Assembly (NCBI GenBank): GCA_034336665.1
Contig: CM067592.1
Coordinates: forward strand, 40,537,735 to 40,601,734
DNA length: 64,000 bases
DNA from: Luscinia megarhynchos
Lineage: Eukaryota > Chordata > Aves > Passeriformes > Turdidae
Reading direction: 5' to 3'
In this document: in pieces, positions 50,467 to 62,248 of the stretch
How positions within the stretch are numbered: the first letter of the stretch is position 1
Layout: each line of letters starts with the position of its first letter
Notes under the pieces: generated by a model
Told to the model about the DNA's origin: nothing
The model's database searches: none
Seen by the model: only the letters and a program-made list of their open reading frames with translations
Made by a program: the position numbers and the translations under genes

Positions 50467-52449
50467 GGTCAATTACCACCTCTAGACATACACTGACAAA
50501 TAGAAGTATCTCAGAGTTAAAACCCAGATTAATCCAGTTCTTAAAAGTTCTGTCATGACCTAAATAAATACAAGGAAACACACTCATCCAACCAAATCAT
50601 CTGTAATGGATAATTTTCTCTAATGTTTCACAACCTGTCTTTGTATTAGCACAGGATCAAGGTTTGTGTTTTGATCGGACTGCTGGGGATTTACAGTTGT
50701 CTACAGAATGAATGTCAGTTCTACAAGATTGAAGTAGCAATCCCCGGTCTTGCTGTTTTTCAATTCAATATCAGATGAAAAAATCATCACTTGGTTTCAA
50801 GCTGTTTCCTGGTTTTGTATGTCAGGCACTTTGTTATGGGGCTTAAGAAGTTGATGTTTTTTGGTCTTGAAGTTTTTCTAAATCTTTTTTTATGCATGCA
50901 GTGGTAGTTGTGTAAGATTTTCTGTAGTAATCCACAATAAATATGTTCTATTTGTTGAAAATATTTATTACAGATCCTTCTTCACCTGTATTACTTTTGC
51001 CTTCCAGAAGTTGAACATCTTACCAGTGTTCAGCTTTCAAAACACCCTTAATTCTTCTCACAGAGGTCATAGTTCAGATGCTTATCTCTTCAAACAAAGT
51101 AAATGATGACAAAATTCAAACCTGAAATAAAAGTAATGCTTTTTTTTTTTCTTTCCCTTAGCTACCTGATAGTGCAGACATGAGCTGTCAGTGATATTTC
51201 AGTCTATTGATATGTATGGCTTTATCAGATTAACACAATTGTCCACATTCAAAAAGAGGCTCCTGCACAAAGAAGAAAGCTGTAGCCAGAGCTGTTGAAC
51301 ACAAAGACACTATTTATAGCTTACAGCATCCCTGGGCTGGAGATCACTGGCACATAGATGTGAGTATATTCAGGGGCAGTGACAGCATTTGCCTGCTGAT
51401 CACCATCTGCCCCTGCCCAGTGTTGGAGGCTCTGATGGCAGGGGTGGAATTTGGTCTGAGCTGCTATGGGTCCTTCTGATCAGAATTTCACAATGGTGAA
51501 ATTGAAAATAGGAATGGCAGAGAAATAACTATGTCTTCCCTTTATCTCTACGGCATATAGACATGCCTTTTGTCAAGTGATACTGAAAAAATTTATTTGA
51601 CAGTGAATTTTTGTTGTATGTTAATGAAAAAGGAAATATATACTTTTAGTCAAACTTGCTAACTAAATATTTAGTGCTCCTTTAAGATTTTTTGTCCACG
51701 TACAGAGAAATTCCACCTTTGTAATTAATGTCCTCAACCTATTATATATCAAATGAAACACAATCTGAATATAAAAAAAAAAAATTTAAAAAACCTGTTA
51801 ATATTAAAGCATGTGCTTGTCTCCACTGCTTCTTTTTGCTCAAGAAAGTCATGCTAAATTCCTGAAAGATCTGACAGACTGGATGGCAGATAAAAGATCT
51901 ATGATGGAAATTCTATATCCACTACATAGTAAATTAACTTGTTCTTACGCTTTCCTACAGATATCCAATTCTTTTTGTTGTTAGGTAATAGTTACAAAAG
52001 TGTTTTGGTTTAATTTGTGTGGGGTTTTTTTTCCTAATGTGGTCTTTGCATATTAAATTATGCAAAAATATATCCTGAAACATGATGAACTGATCAAATA
52101 CAAGAAATAAACTTTTGTGTCAAGGCTTATAAATTAATTCACCAAAACAATGCCATTTCCTTAAGTATATAATAGATGAAACAAGAAAAAAAAATTAAGC
52201 TGATAAAATGAATTTCAGGTATTTTTACATTGATAAACATAGAATGATGTGTAATTTTCCAAAGTTGTGGCATAGTTCAATTGATTTGCATCTCACTGAG
52301 ATTTGAATGCTCTATTTTTTTGATGCTTTTTATTGTTATTTTCATAGATGTCCATGCTATTCAATGATGAAAATTAAGTAAGAAAAGCTTAAAAATCTAC
52401 AAAGTGTATTCAGCTCAGCTGTAATTAGAGAACTGAGAACCTCAGTTCT
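50467..52449. other. Spacer between the inverted repeats
   Basis: 1983 bp of AT-rich sequence with no recognised gene or transposase. A short perfect hairpin, GAGAACTGAG-AAC-CTCAGTTCTC, lies at about 52428-52450 next to the right arm. Confidence 0.6.
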
Positions 52450-52556
52450 CTGCTCTTGAAACTAATGTACTCCTGTTTTGCATTTTCAATTACTGTAATG
52501 CACAATTGTCAAGAGTAGAAGCTAGTATTAGGTTAAAAGCTGTCAAAATGAGGATG
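52450..52556 (-). repeat. Inverted repeat, right arm (107 bp)
   Basis: Reverse complement of the left arm at 50360-50466, with seven mismatches and no gap. Confidence 0.95.
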
Positions 52557-54687
52557 AGGAATCTTGATTTGTCATGAAAGAGGAAAGGAAAATACAGCTT
52601 TCTATGATCAACAAGATTTAAAAATAAACCACACTGAATGTCCAGAAAAAATCGCATGGTTCAGAAGTCTGAACTGCATAAAAGCTTGATGTTAATGCAG
52701 CTGAAAGCATCCTGCCCTCTGAAAGTACCGTTCTAATGTGTTTTTGTTTACCTCCAGTTCTGGGAAATAGGACAGAATGGAATTACATGCATCATGGTGA
52801 AAGAAGAGAATTGTAGCTTTGTTAGAACAGCACGTCAAAACCTGTTATTTCCAGATCATGAAACTCCTTAATATTCTGACCTTTTAATCCAGAGCTTACC
52901 AGCAAGCTGAAACGTTTCAATTTGTGAAAATATCATAGAGGTAGGTTCCAGTGTATTGAAACAATTTGGATCAGTTCAGCATGCATCTTTAATGAAATGG
53001 AAATGTACTTGACCAAGGTTTACCCTACGGGCATGTCCTGCTTGCCCTCCAGTCAGACAAAATCTGTCACATCACACACCAGCGCTTTGCCCCAGAGGAA
53101 GGTCTCTGCGGTAGGCTTGTGGAACAAAAGCCAGCACTTGAGGTTTAATAGTTAAGCAGGTGGCATCATCAGCACCGAGATGTGTTTTCCTCCTGGTGGG
53201 ATTGGTTCTTTAGCAGTGCACACTATATTGTAATTAACCATAATGACTGCATTTAAAAGGAAGCCCTCCCTTGCCTTTGTTGTCAGGATGGAGTTTGGGG
53301 CCTTTCAGAGAAGCTACCATTAAATTTTATTAACCTGTGGAGTAATTGCACTTTAGAAACACACTTTATATGTTAAGCAACAAACAAAAGTGCATTAACA
53401 CTTGCTGATTGAAAGGACTGGATAAGAGAAATGCTACCCCAATTTTACAAGAGAGACTTGAAAACAGTCTTGCCTAAAGCTATACACTGATTCTGTGATA
53501 GAGACAGTTCTTCCACTTCAGTGCTTTAATTACAGGAACAAATCCTCATTTCACCAAATGTAGGCTTACCTGAATCTCCTAGCAAACAAGCAAGGGGTTG
53601 ATAGAAATATTCAGATGCATCACATTTCTGGCAATGCCATTATCTGGTAGTGATATATTCTGTGAAGAGCATAATTTTAAAATTTTTAATGTACTTTTGG
53701 AATGATTTAACCTTTTTCCTAATACAAAAATAAAAATTATAAACCAATTAACTTTTTTTTTAATCTCACCAAAAAGAAATGTTCTAGGGTTTTTATCTTG
53801 CTTAGGCCAGTATTTAAGTTGAGGAATCACCAGGGTTCAGTGTATAACCAAGAGAAACTGCCATTGGTCTCATAAGAATAAGATTTTATGCAGTCAGGTT
53901 TTTCACACAGTATAAAGGTTTTAAAATGCTAGTATCTCCTTTTCTAGTCTTTTGTAGAGCACTCTTCTAATATATTTCTCTGTGAGTGATTCTGATTGGA
54001 GTTTTCTTAATCTACTTGTCTTATACCTAAGTCTCTTAAATGATTGTTGCTCAAAACAATATTCAGCTGTGGCAGTTCTTTTATATGGTATTCTGAAGAC
54101 ATTTTATAGCTGGGAGAGTTGAAGTCTTTGGACACTGAACTACCAACATTTGTCTTCAAACATTAGTACTTCAGTGATGAATCGGCTCACATAGCATTTT
54201 GTGAAGATGTTCAGAAGCACAAGTTCAGTCATCTCTCTGTTTATGTCTAGGAGACCATCATAGTTTTTGAGTTTGCCATGCACTGAGTACTGGATTGGGT
54301 AACTGCATACTTAATTAAAATTTCTAAACCAAGTGTAAAGAGAGTAAATCCAGAGAAAATACTACTATCTTGCAATTAAAGTATAATGTGTTAAACTGGA
54401 CAAGCATTTACCGAAGACTTGGAAGATGAGATTAAATAATATCAACTGGGAACATTAATGGAGTAGACAATTCCATAAAGCAGCTGGCATAATTCAGTGT
54501 ATATCACTGTGATCACTTCTGTTCCTGCCTTGAGTTTATCTCTGCACAGCTTCCACTGTGCCAGGGCCAGAAGGTCTGCGGTGGCACCCAGTTCAGCTTC
54601 TGTGGCTGTCTGACCTCCACCCTCTTTGCATACCACTGCCTTAGAGCAAAATGTCCTTGGAGCCATTAGATTTTTATACTATTGTTT
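52557..54687. other. Unique non-coding DNA
   Basis: No gene is recognised. The part at about 53130-53360 has balanced composition and several TAAT/ATTA homeodomain-type cores, unlike the simple AT-rich surroundings. It could be a conserved regulatory element, which sequence alone cannot show. Confidence 0.5.
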
Positions 54688-55078
54688 TGTGGGAGTCTAG
54701 GGCATTCCCCTGGCTTCTTTGGGGAGCGAGCGTCTCAAAGACCCTTGAGTGAGACTCAGGTGTCTCAGGCACTGAATTCAAACGCTTGGGGGAAATTACC
54801 AACACAGAGGGAATGGAAACAAGCCACCAAAATTAGTAAAGTGTAAATTAGACTGTTAGAATGTAGATAAATAGACTTTTGGGAATGTTTGTGATAAGAG
54901 ACGCGTGGCCAACATGGAGAATTTGGGGCATGGTATACCTCTTCCTCCTTCTTCTCCGTGTCATCCATGCTGGATGACATGCTGGCACTTTCAGATTGGA
55001 TGGGGACAAAGCTGGACCATTTAACAAGGTTGTATTGAATTGGAAAGTGTTTATAAATATCTAGTACATAATTTAGAG

Positions 55079-55086
55079 TATAAAAG
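55079..55086 (+). promoter_or_regulatory. TATA box of the solo LTR
   Basis: TATAAAAG, about 100 bp upstream of the LTR poly(A) signal. Confidence 0.6.
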
Positions 55087-55178
55087 ATAAGTCCTGCCCT
55101 GCCAGGGTCCATTCTGCCCTGGATGCCCGGCTGAACAGACTGCTGTCAGCTGGGCAGAGAATTCCTGAGATAAGAAAT

Positions 55179-55184
55179 AATAAA
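55179..55184 (+). terminator. Poly(A) signal of the solo LTR
   Basis: AATAAA within GAAATAATAAACAATCC. Confidence 0.6.
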
Positions 55185-55303
55185 CAATCCTTGAAGCCTC
55201 TGAAAAACCGTCTCCTGCAGCCTCTCATTGGTGGCTTTGGGAAAAACCTGGGTTTAGACCATCTGTATGTCCTGCTGGAGGTGATTCCAAGCCTAACGGG
55301 ACA

Positions 55304-56425
55304 CCCCAGGCAGAGAAGGAAGTTGCATATCATCATTTTTTATCTTTCTTCTTTTTAAGCCATTTTGCTGTTATAAAGGAGAATACATTAACAGTTGTAA
55401 AAAATATAACCAAATAGTACTAGTAGGAGAGGAGCGTGATAAAATCCTTCCATTTTTATTAATTCCACTGAGTAATCAATTGAGTCACCATGAACAGTAT
55501 TGCTGCCTTGGGACCATTTCTAGTATTTCATACTGTGAAAATGGTTCTTTGTCAAAGATTTTAGTACTGTTTTATTAACCCTGTTTGATAAGAAATTTTT
55601 AAGCACCTTATTAGGATTTCTTGGGAAAAGAGATGAGAACTAAAGAGTGGCTTTCATTCAGAAGTAGCAAACAAGCAAAGATGAGGATGTCTGCATTCAG
55701 ACTTGGTCTTGTGTATCTGAGGCTTCAGAAAAATTGTATAGATAAGGAACTGTGACTCTTCAGAGCTGCTGAATATTAAGAAATACATAATTCTTGTAGC
55801 TGCTAGATTTACTTTCAATATCAAGTGTCTATTTGAAACACAGGCACAAGAATTTAGAGCAGTATAAAAGGATTTTTATGACCCCAAAAGGAGCATACTT
55901 CTTCTGTGCTGAACAGGCACTAGAGGAAAACCCTTTCTTCAGTAGACATCATGCAGACAGTGAGTTAGTTATTCAAAGGAGTACCTTACGTCGATGAATA
56001 ATAGAAGATATCAGTCACTTCATTCATGTACTGATCAGCTGCCTAGCTAGTTCTGAATAGCTGAGGTCTTCCTTTTCCTTTTTCCAGGTGGTTCCTGTAA
56101 GTGGTTTGAGTTATTTTGAAGACAGATACTCAAAGATTTCATAGAGGGTTATTCTTTGTCTACTCTAATTTCACTAGAGTCTTCAAAACTGATACCCTGA
56201 CCTTTATTTCCATTTGCAGCTCTCTTCTGCTCCTACACTGCACTGGGCCAAAATTTCTTTCTGCTTTGCAATGAGACAAGACTTGCTTTGATTGAGTGGA
56301 CATTTAAAAATAAACACAGAACAAAAAGAGTTCTAAACGGGTTGGGGGTAGCAGATTTCACACCAGCTGTGTTCCAAGGATTTTTTTGAATTCAAGCATA
56401 ACTTCATGGATTTTTGCTAGGAGTT
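55304..56425. other. Unique non-coding DNA
   Basis: AT-rich; no gene or repeat recognised. Confidence 0.6.
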
Positions 56426-56990
56426 TACATGTAAGCCAGCAGCATCCAGCAATAGTGTGGACCAGGGCAGTGATTGTTCCCCTGTACTCAGCACTGGTCA
56501 GGCTGGACCTTGACTTCTGCCTCCAGCTCTGGGCTCTCAGTTCAAGAAGGACATTGAGGTGCTGGAGTGCATCCAGAGAAGGACACCGAGCTGGTGAAGG
56601 GTCTGGAGCACAGGTCCTGAGAGGAGAGGCTGTTTAGTCTGGAGGAAATGAGGCTCAGGGTGAACCTTACACTCTACAGATCCCTGACAGGAGCAGGCAG
56701 CCAGGTGGGGATCAGCCTCTTTCCCAGGCAGCCAGAGAAAGGACTGGGGCACAGTCGTCAGACTGCACCAGAGGAGATTCACCTTGAACATCTGGAAGAA
56801 TTTATTCATTGAAAGGCTGGCTAAGCACTGGAATTGGATTCCCAGGGAAGTATTGGAGACACACCCCTGGAAATGCTCAGACCTCTGGTTGTGACACTTA
56901 GAGTTATGATTTTAGAGGGGAAGTAATGCTGGGTTAATGGATGGACTCAGTGACCTTAGAGGTCTTTTCCAACCTAAATGATTCTGTGAA
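56426..56990 (+). mobile_element. CR1 LINE 3' fragment
   Basis: A 5'-truncated CR1 retrotransposon end. It contains the last part of the reverse-transcriptase frame (CTGTACTCAGCACTGGTCAGG.., GACATTGAGGTGCTGGAG, GCTGGTGAAGGGTCTGGAGCAC) and the typical 3' UTR finish (GGACTCAGTGACCTTAGAGGTC..CCAACCTAAATGATTCTGTG). It is diverged, with stops and indels, so it is an old, dead copy. CR1 is the dominant LINE of birds. Confidence 0.88.
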
Positions 56991-57720
56991 TCTCTCTGTT
57001 AAAAAGGTGATGTTACATTTTAAAAATTCTACCTCTGCAATTACTGTAGAGAGGAGCAAGGAGAAATGTTATCTGCCTGTTTTCAATGTGAAGAGTACAA
57101 CTTACCCCCCCGTGCAAGGGAGCCTTGACATAAAAATGGATGTAAAGCAAATGAATTATATAAAATAAAAGATGGACCATGGGGATTATTTTCAGTATTA
57201 CAGCTGTAAAGCCTTAATATCTTCACATAGATCATAGCTTTTTCTCCCACATGTAATATTTTGGAGGATTAAAAATTATCCAAGAAGATAAGCAATCTTG
57301 GAAGCAAAATGAAAGATTGAGGAGAGAAAATAGAATTATTTTTTTTATGAGCTCTTCTACCTTTCAATAAGGAAATACTTTGATGCCTCTTCTAGTGATA
57401 TACTTCAAAACTTTCCTTTTATTACTGCTCTTTGAACAGACAAGGAAGTTCAATAACACTAGGGTTTTCATATCTACCTAGTGGTTCAAAAACATATCTA
57501 ATATGTGGTTAATTTTCAGAGAGCTTGATAAAGACTGCAGTTCATTTAGATGCTAAAGACAAGGGTAAAATTCAAGATTCTTACAACACCAAGTTAGTTC
57601 TGTCTTATGACCTCCTGCAATAGCTGATATGGAAGTACTATAAACTACTTTTACTACTAATTCCTCTTGTGAAATCTTGTGAATACTGTGACTCGAATAA
57701 AAAGAGACACAATGCAATCA
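56991..57720. other. Unique non-coding DNA
   Basis: AT-rich; nothing recognised. Confidence 0.6.
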
Positions 57721-57803
<83 letters not shown>

Positions 57804-57817
57804 TTGTCTATCTATCT
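57721..57817. repeat. (TATC)n microsatellite
   Basis: About 20 uninterrupted TATC units to about 57803, then interrupted units to 57817. It is likely to vary in length between individuals. Confidence 0.97.
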
Positions 57818-60800
57818 CTCCATTCCTCAAAATTAGTTATGTAGACATATTATTAAAATAAAAACCTAGGACAATCTTTGAAACTGTAATCCCCTTTCTA
57901 CAATAAATACCAGTGCACACATCAAATTTTTATAATAGCCTTCCAGTCCTTTTTAATGCATACCTGGAAATGTTACTGAAAGTACTGGTGAGTTAATTGA
58001 AAATTGCTTGGGTATTTTATATTTGCTGCATAATTTTTTTAATGAAAGCTTTTCGTTTAACAGTTGGGAGGAGGCTGTGAAGTTCATGTTGATCAGGCAA
58101 CATGTCCATGAAAAGGAGGTAAGGATTTCAGACACTCTTTAAGAAAGATGGGTATGAATCTAGCATATCTTGAGAGACAAATTCCTAGTATATTCCTTTG
58201 CCTTTCTTGTGCTTGCCTGGATATAGTCCAGGTCAGGACTTTTATATGTTTTTCTATTAGATTTACTAAAAGAATGATTGTAAGAAGCTTCAAATTGTTC
58301 AAATTCTTATGGGCACACCTTGAAGCATCCATAGCAAAAAACAGAACAAGCACCTTTGTAAGTTCTGAATTAGTGGTGAATTAGTGAATATTGTGGTTAA
58401 ATGTACAATGCATGTGGGAGAACAGATCTTTTTTTACTTAAAAGAAGCTTTCCTACAAACCCCTATAAGAATGATGACAGAAAGCCTAGAAATATATTTT
58501 AACAGGCTCTCAAAGTTACAGTTTTGAATACACATGCATATGGCATTTACAACATTTAACAGTTTTGTGATGTTTAATTTATATATACATGTGATATATA
58601 GATGTGTCATATGTATATTTGGTCAGAACTCACTCTAACCTTGAAAACTTGTTTTTATATATGTGTGTAAAGACACCATGTATATATTTTCCTGTTTTAT
58701 GTGTATATATTTTAGACTGTTGTACTGTCAGCCATTTCTCCTCTTTATGTGAATCAAGAACCAAGATGATGATATGGGTAATTTCAAAATTTACCAAGAT
58801 TTTCTGTAACTTTTTAATAGCTGAAACTACTCAGAAAAACCTTCCAGCTGCCTTGGAATAGATGGTTTTGTAGGCTATATGACTCACAGAAGCATTTTTG
58901 CCCAGCTTCACATGCAAAAGCCGATACCAGTTTTGCGTAGACTACACCAATGACTTCAGTTGCATATTTTGCATATTTATAAATATATAAATACAAATTT
59001 TTACCTCTAAGACATTTAAATATTCTTTCATGTATTTTAGAACTAGAATCAGGATGACATATATAGTTAATTTATTGCAAATCTTTTCCGAAAAGCTTAA
59101 TAATATTCTTTAGAGCAAAAGATGTTTCGTATACCTTGCTAGCTAGGGAGTTGGATGTTCATCACAGATACCTCAGTTTTAGTTGTTCAGATTCATCTTC
59201 TATCTACAGAGGATTTTAATCGTGCTATTACAGTGCAAGTATGAGAGTACTTCAGGTCTTGAGTGAGTGAGGATACTGCCGGGTCTAATTCCTTGCCATG
59301 TTTAAAGCTTAGCCATAGCTATTAGCTGTACATCTGCAAAGAAAGCATTTGAAATGACAGCAAATCTGAATGGATGTAAAGTGGGTTGACCCTGAAAATC
59401 TCTGTTTAATCTTTCTTGGCTTTCATCAACAAATCAGTTCCTGTTATGCAATAAGCCTGCAGAGTTATCTACTGGGATTTCATCTGGTGACTGCAGACAT
59501 ACCATATGGGAAGAAAACAAGTATTTAGGGTGCAGGTTTTAGGCTGTACTATATATGTCATGCTTATGGCTTCCTTTTTTTATGTTGTACTGACATACTG
59601 CATGTGTAGTTCCAAGTCTCTGTTTTTTACAACTGTGCTTTTTAAAATCTGTCTTTTGTGTGTGTGTGCATGTGTGTGTGCGTGTGTCCATCCTTTATTT
59701 CCCTTCCGTAGCACTTCCCTTGCATACATTTATATTTGCTTTCTTTTTTAATCTTCAGAGCAACCTCACAGCAGGAAAAAAGCAAACCTAAGAAATAGCT
59801 GTAAAAGGAAGCGTGAAAAAGTGAAGAAATATCCTTTTCATTAAAAAAATAATGGACTTGTGCTTTCACTGGGTTGCCTAGTAATCATATAAAATATCCT
59901 CTAAAATAATTTTTAAAAACTATACCTATTTGTTGGGATGGAAAGTTTGAAGCTTTTTCCTTACTTAATAGGATTGGTATTTTTCCTTCTTCCAATAAAC
60001 ATATTATTGTTTCCATTTTGATAATTCTGCACTAGGTTGTCTGTGTGAAATAGCAATTCTTGACTAAATTTGGGACTTCCTTGATAGGCGTGTGAATCTA
60101 GATTACAGAAATACATCTCTATTTTGGGGGAAAGAGTTCCCTGTTATTAAGATGCTGTCTATCAGTATAAATACATATGGATAGCTGTGTTTTAAAATAG
60201 AAATACAATAATTAAGGAAAGGCTAACCCAACCAAAACCATTATGAAACATTGTTTAAAAAAAATAATTCTTATTGGATACCCCCAGAAAGGGAGGAATT
60301 TCAGAACAGAAATTTCAGAAGGAATCTGTCTTTCTACCAAGACATTTGTGTCATACTCAGTAGTCACCTTGACCACCTCCCTAAACTCTGATCCTCCTTG
60401 TAAAATTTTTAGACTGGTATAATAGTAATTTGTTTAATGGTGTAGCAGGATAGCCTATTGTGTACAGGTATCAACAGAAGAGAAAAATCTGCATGGATAG
60501 ATTTGCAACTATATCCTTCTCCTGTTGGGGTCTTTCCAGCTGATACATTTCAAACCTTCCTAGACAAAAAAATGGTTTTTCAGCCTTTGTTAATAGGGGA
60601 TTGTATAGGAAAAAAGTAAGCAAGCTCAATAGAAAGGATATTTAAGATTAACTTAATTTTATTTTTAAATGGAGACTGTGGTTTGAAGCAGTGGGCTTAA
60701 ACATTATTACGATTGGCCATCAAGTAGTCACAGTATTTGCTTGACATACTGCAGCATGATGTGCATGCCAAGGTATGATATTTTCCCCTTTATGAGGTGG

Positions 60801-61448
60801 TGTGTATAATTTCCTTTATAAAAGCTCTAACTAGAAGCTCTGCCTTCAGCTGCTAGTTAGAGTTTTTTGCGTTTTGAATAGCCAAGATAAGTGCTAGTCG
60901 CTTGTATGTCTACTCTGGCCACTGATGTGTCTAGAGAAATATCTGTTCCTCACTGTCAGAGGGCTATTGAATATATTTCCTGAATATCTTTCATGTTGGT
61001 CTATCTAATGTATATTTATGAAGTAGTGTGGGAAAAAATATTTTTGGTTTGAAATTATTAAAGACTTCAAAGACGAGAATATCCAGGGATTTCTTGAAAA
61101 GAATATTTATTTAACCCTACTTAACTTTCCCTTTACTGTAAGTTTCCAGAAGCCTCTTCTGCATATAGTCTCTTCTTCCTACTTGATCTGTCAGTTACAA
61201 CAGTGAAAATAACTGGTTGCCAGTCTGATGTTCTTAACACATCTATCACTATATACTCAGAAAGTCTTCTTAAAGTGGGAGATTTTTTTGCAATAGCCAG
61301 ACTATCAGCTGTCATTTAAAAATGTAAGTTCTATGTATAAATGATTGGCAGAAAAGTTGAAAATATGAATTAGACTCAGATGAGTAATCAGAAAAATTTA
61401 AACCTTGTACTTAAAACATGCAATACAAATGTGTATATTTTTAATACA
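57818..61448. other. Unique non-coding DNA
   Basis: AT-rich with alternating TA/TG stretches (58570-58710). No gene is recognised. A (TG)n array is listed separately. Confidence 0.6.
59657..59687. repeat. (TG)n microsatellite, interrupted
   Basis: TG dinucleotides with two interruptions (GCATG and GCGTG). Confidence 0.9.
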
Positions 61449-62248
61449 CTGGAGGGAAAGAATGCTGTCCAGAGCGACCTTGAAAAGCTTGAGAGGTAGG
61501 TCAGTGAGAAACTCGTGAAGGTGCTGCACCTGGGTCAGGGCAACCCCAAATGCAATGCAGGCTGGGCAGAGAGTGGGCTGGCAGCTGGGAGAGTTGGTGG
61601 ATGAGAAGCTCAGCATCACCTGTCAGTGCACACTTGTACCCCAGAATCATATCCATATCCCGGGCTGTGCCAAAAGCGTCGTGATCAGCAGGTCAGGGGA
61701 GGAGATTCTCACCTGCTATTCTGCTCTGGTGAGACCCCACCTGGAGTGCTCTGTCCAGGTCTGGGGACCCCACAATAAGGACATGGAACTGTTGGAGTGA
61801 GGTCAGAGGGCCATGAAGCTGATCCAAGGGATGGAGAACCTCTTCTGTGAGGAAGGGTTCAGAGAGGTGGGGTTGTTCAGTCTGCACGAGTCTCAGATGC
61901 TACGTCTGGGGACACCTTATAAAGCAGTCTTCCAGTACCTAAAGGGCATCAACAGGAAAGTTGGAGAGGGGCTTTTTCAGAGGCAGGTAGTGATGGGACA
62001 AGGGGAAGTGGAAAGATACCAAGTTTAGGATATTAAGAATAGATAAAAGAAGAAATTCTTTAGTGTGAGGCACTGGAACAGTTTCCTCATAAGACCTGTG
62101 GATGTGTGGATGTGCCATTCCTGGAAGGGTTAAGGGGCAGATTGGATGGGGCTCTGAGTAACCCGGTCTAATGGAAGGTGTCCCTGTGCACAGCAGGGGG
62201 CTGGAACTCAATGACTTGTCTCTTCCAGCTCAGGCCATTCTATGATTC
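61449..62248 (+). mobile_element. CR1 LINE 3' fragment, about 800 bp
   Basis: This is the longest CR1 piece in the window. It includes GACCTTGAAAAGCTTGAGAGGTAGG, the CACCTGGGTCAGGGCAACCCC stretch, TGGTGGATGAGAAGCTCA, ..GAGTGCTCTGTCCAGGTCTGGGGACC, the 3' UTR, and the final CAGGCCATTCTATGATTCGTGAT, which holds the CR1 terminal ATTCTATG-type repeat. The RT frame is broken (for example a TGA at about 61798), so it is a dead 5'-truncated copy. Confidence 0.9.

Larger units (their letters stand above)
54688..55303 (+). mobile_element. Probable solo LTR with TATA box and poly(A) signal
   Basis: The block starts TGTGGGAGTC and ends CTAACGGGACA, giving TG..CA ends. It contains TATAAAAG at 55079-55086 and AATAAA at 55179-55184. 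The roughly 100-bp spacing fits a retroviral promoter followed by a short R region. No retroviral coding sequence adjoins it. Clean target-site duplications are not apparent, so the boundaries are approximate. Its sequence differs from LTR-A/B and from the provirus LTRs, so it represents another ERV family. Confidence 0.65.

Noticed and set aside
56386..56809. Frames of 83-90 codons near 56.5 kb
   Set aside because: They are remnants or shadows of the CR1 fragment, not host genes.
58570..58710. Palindromic AT-rich stretch
   Set aside because: Composition alone explains the short palindromes; no defined stem or repeat boundary.
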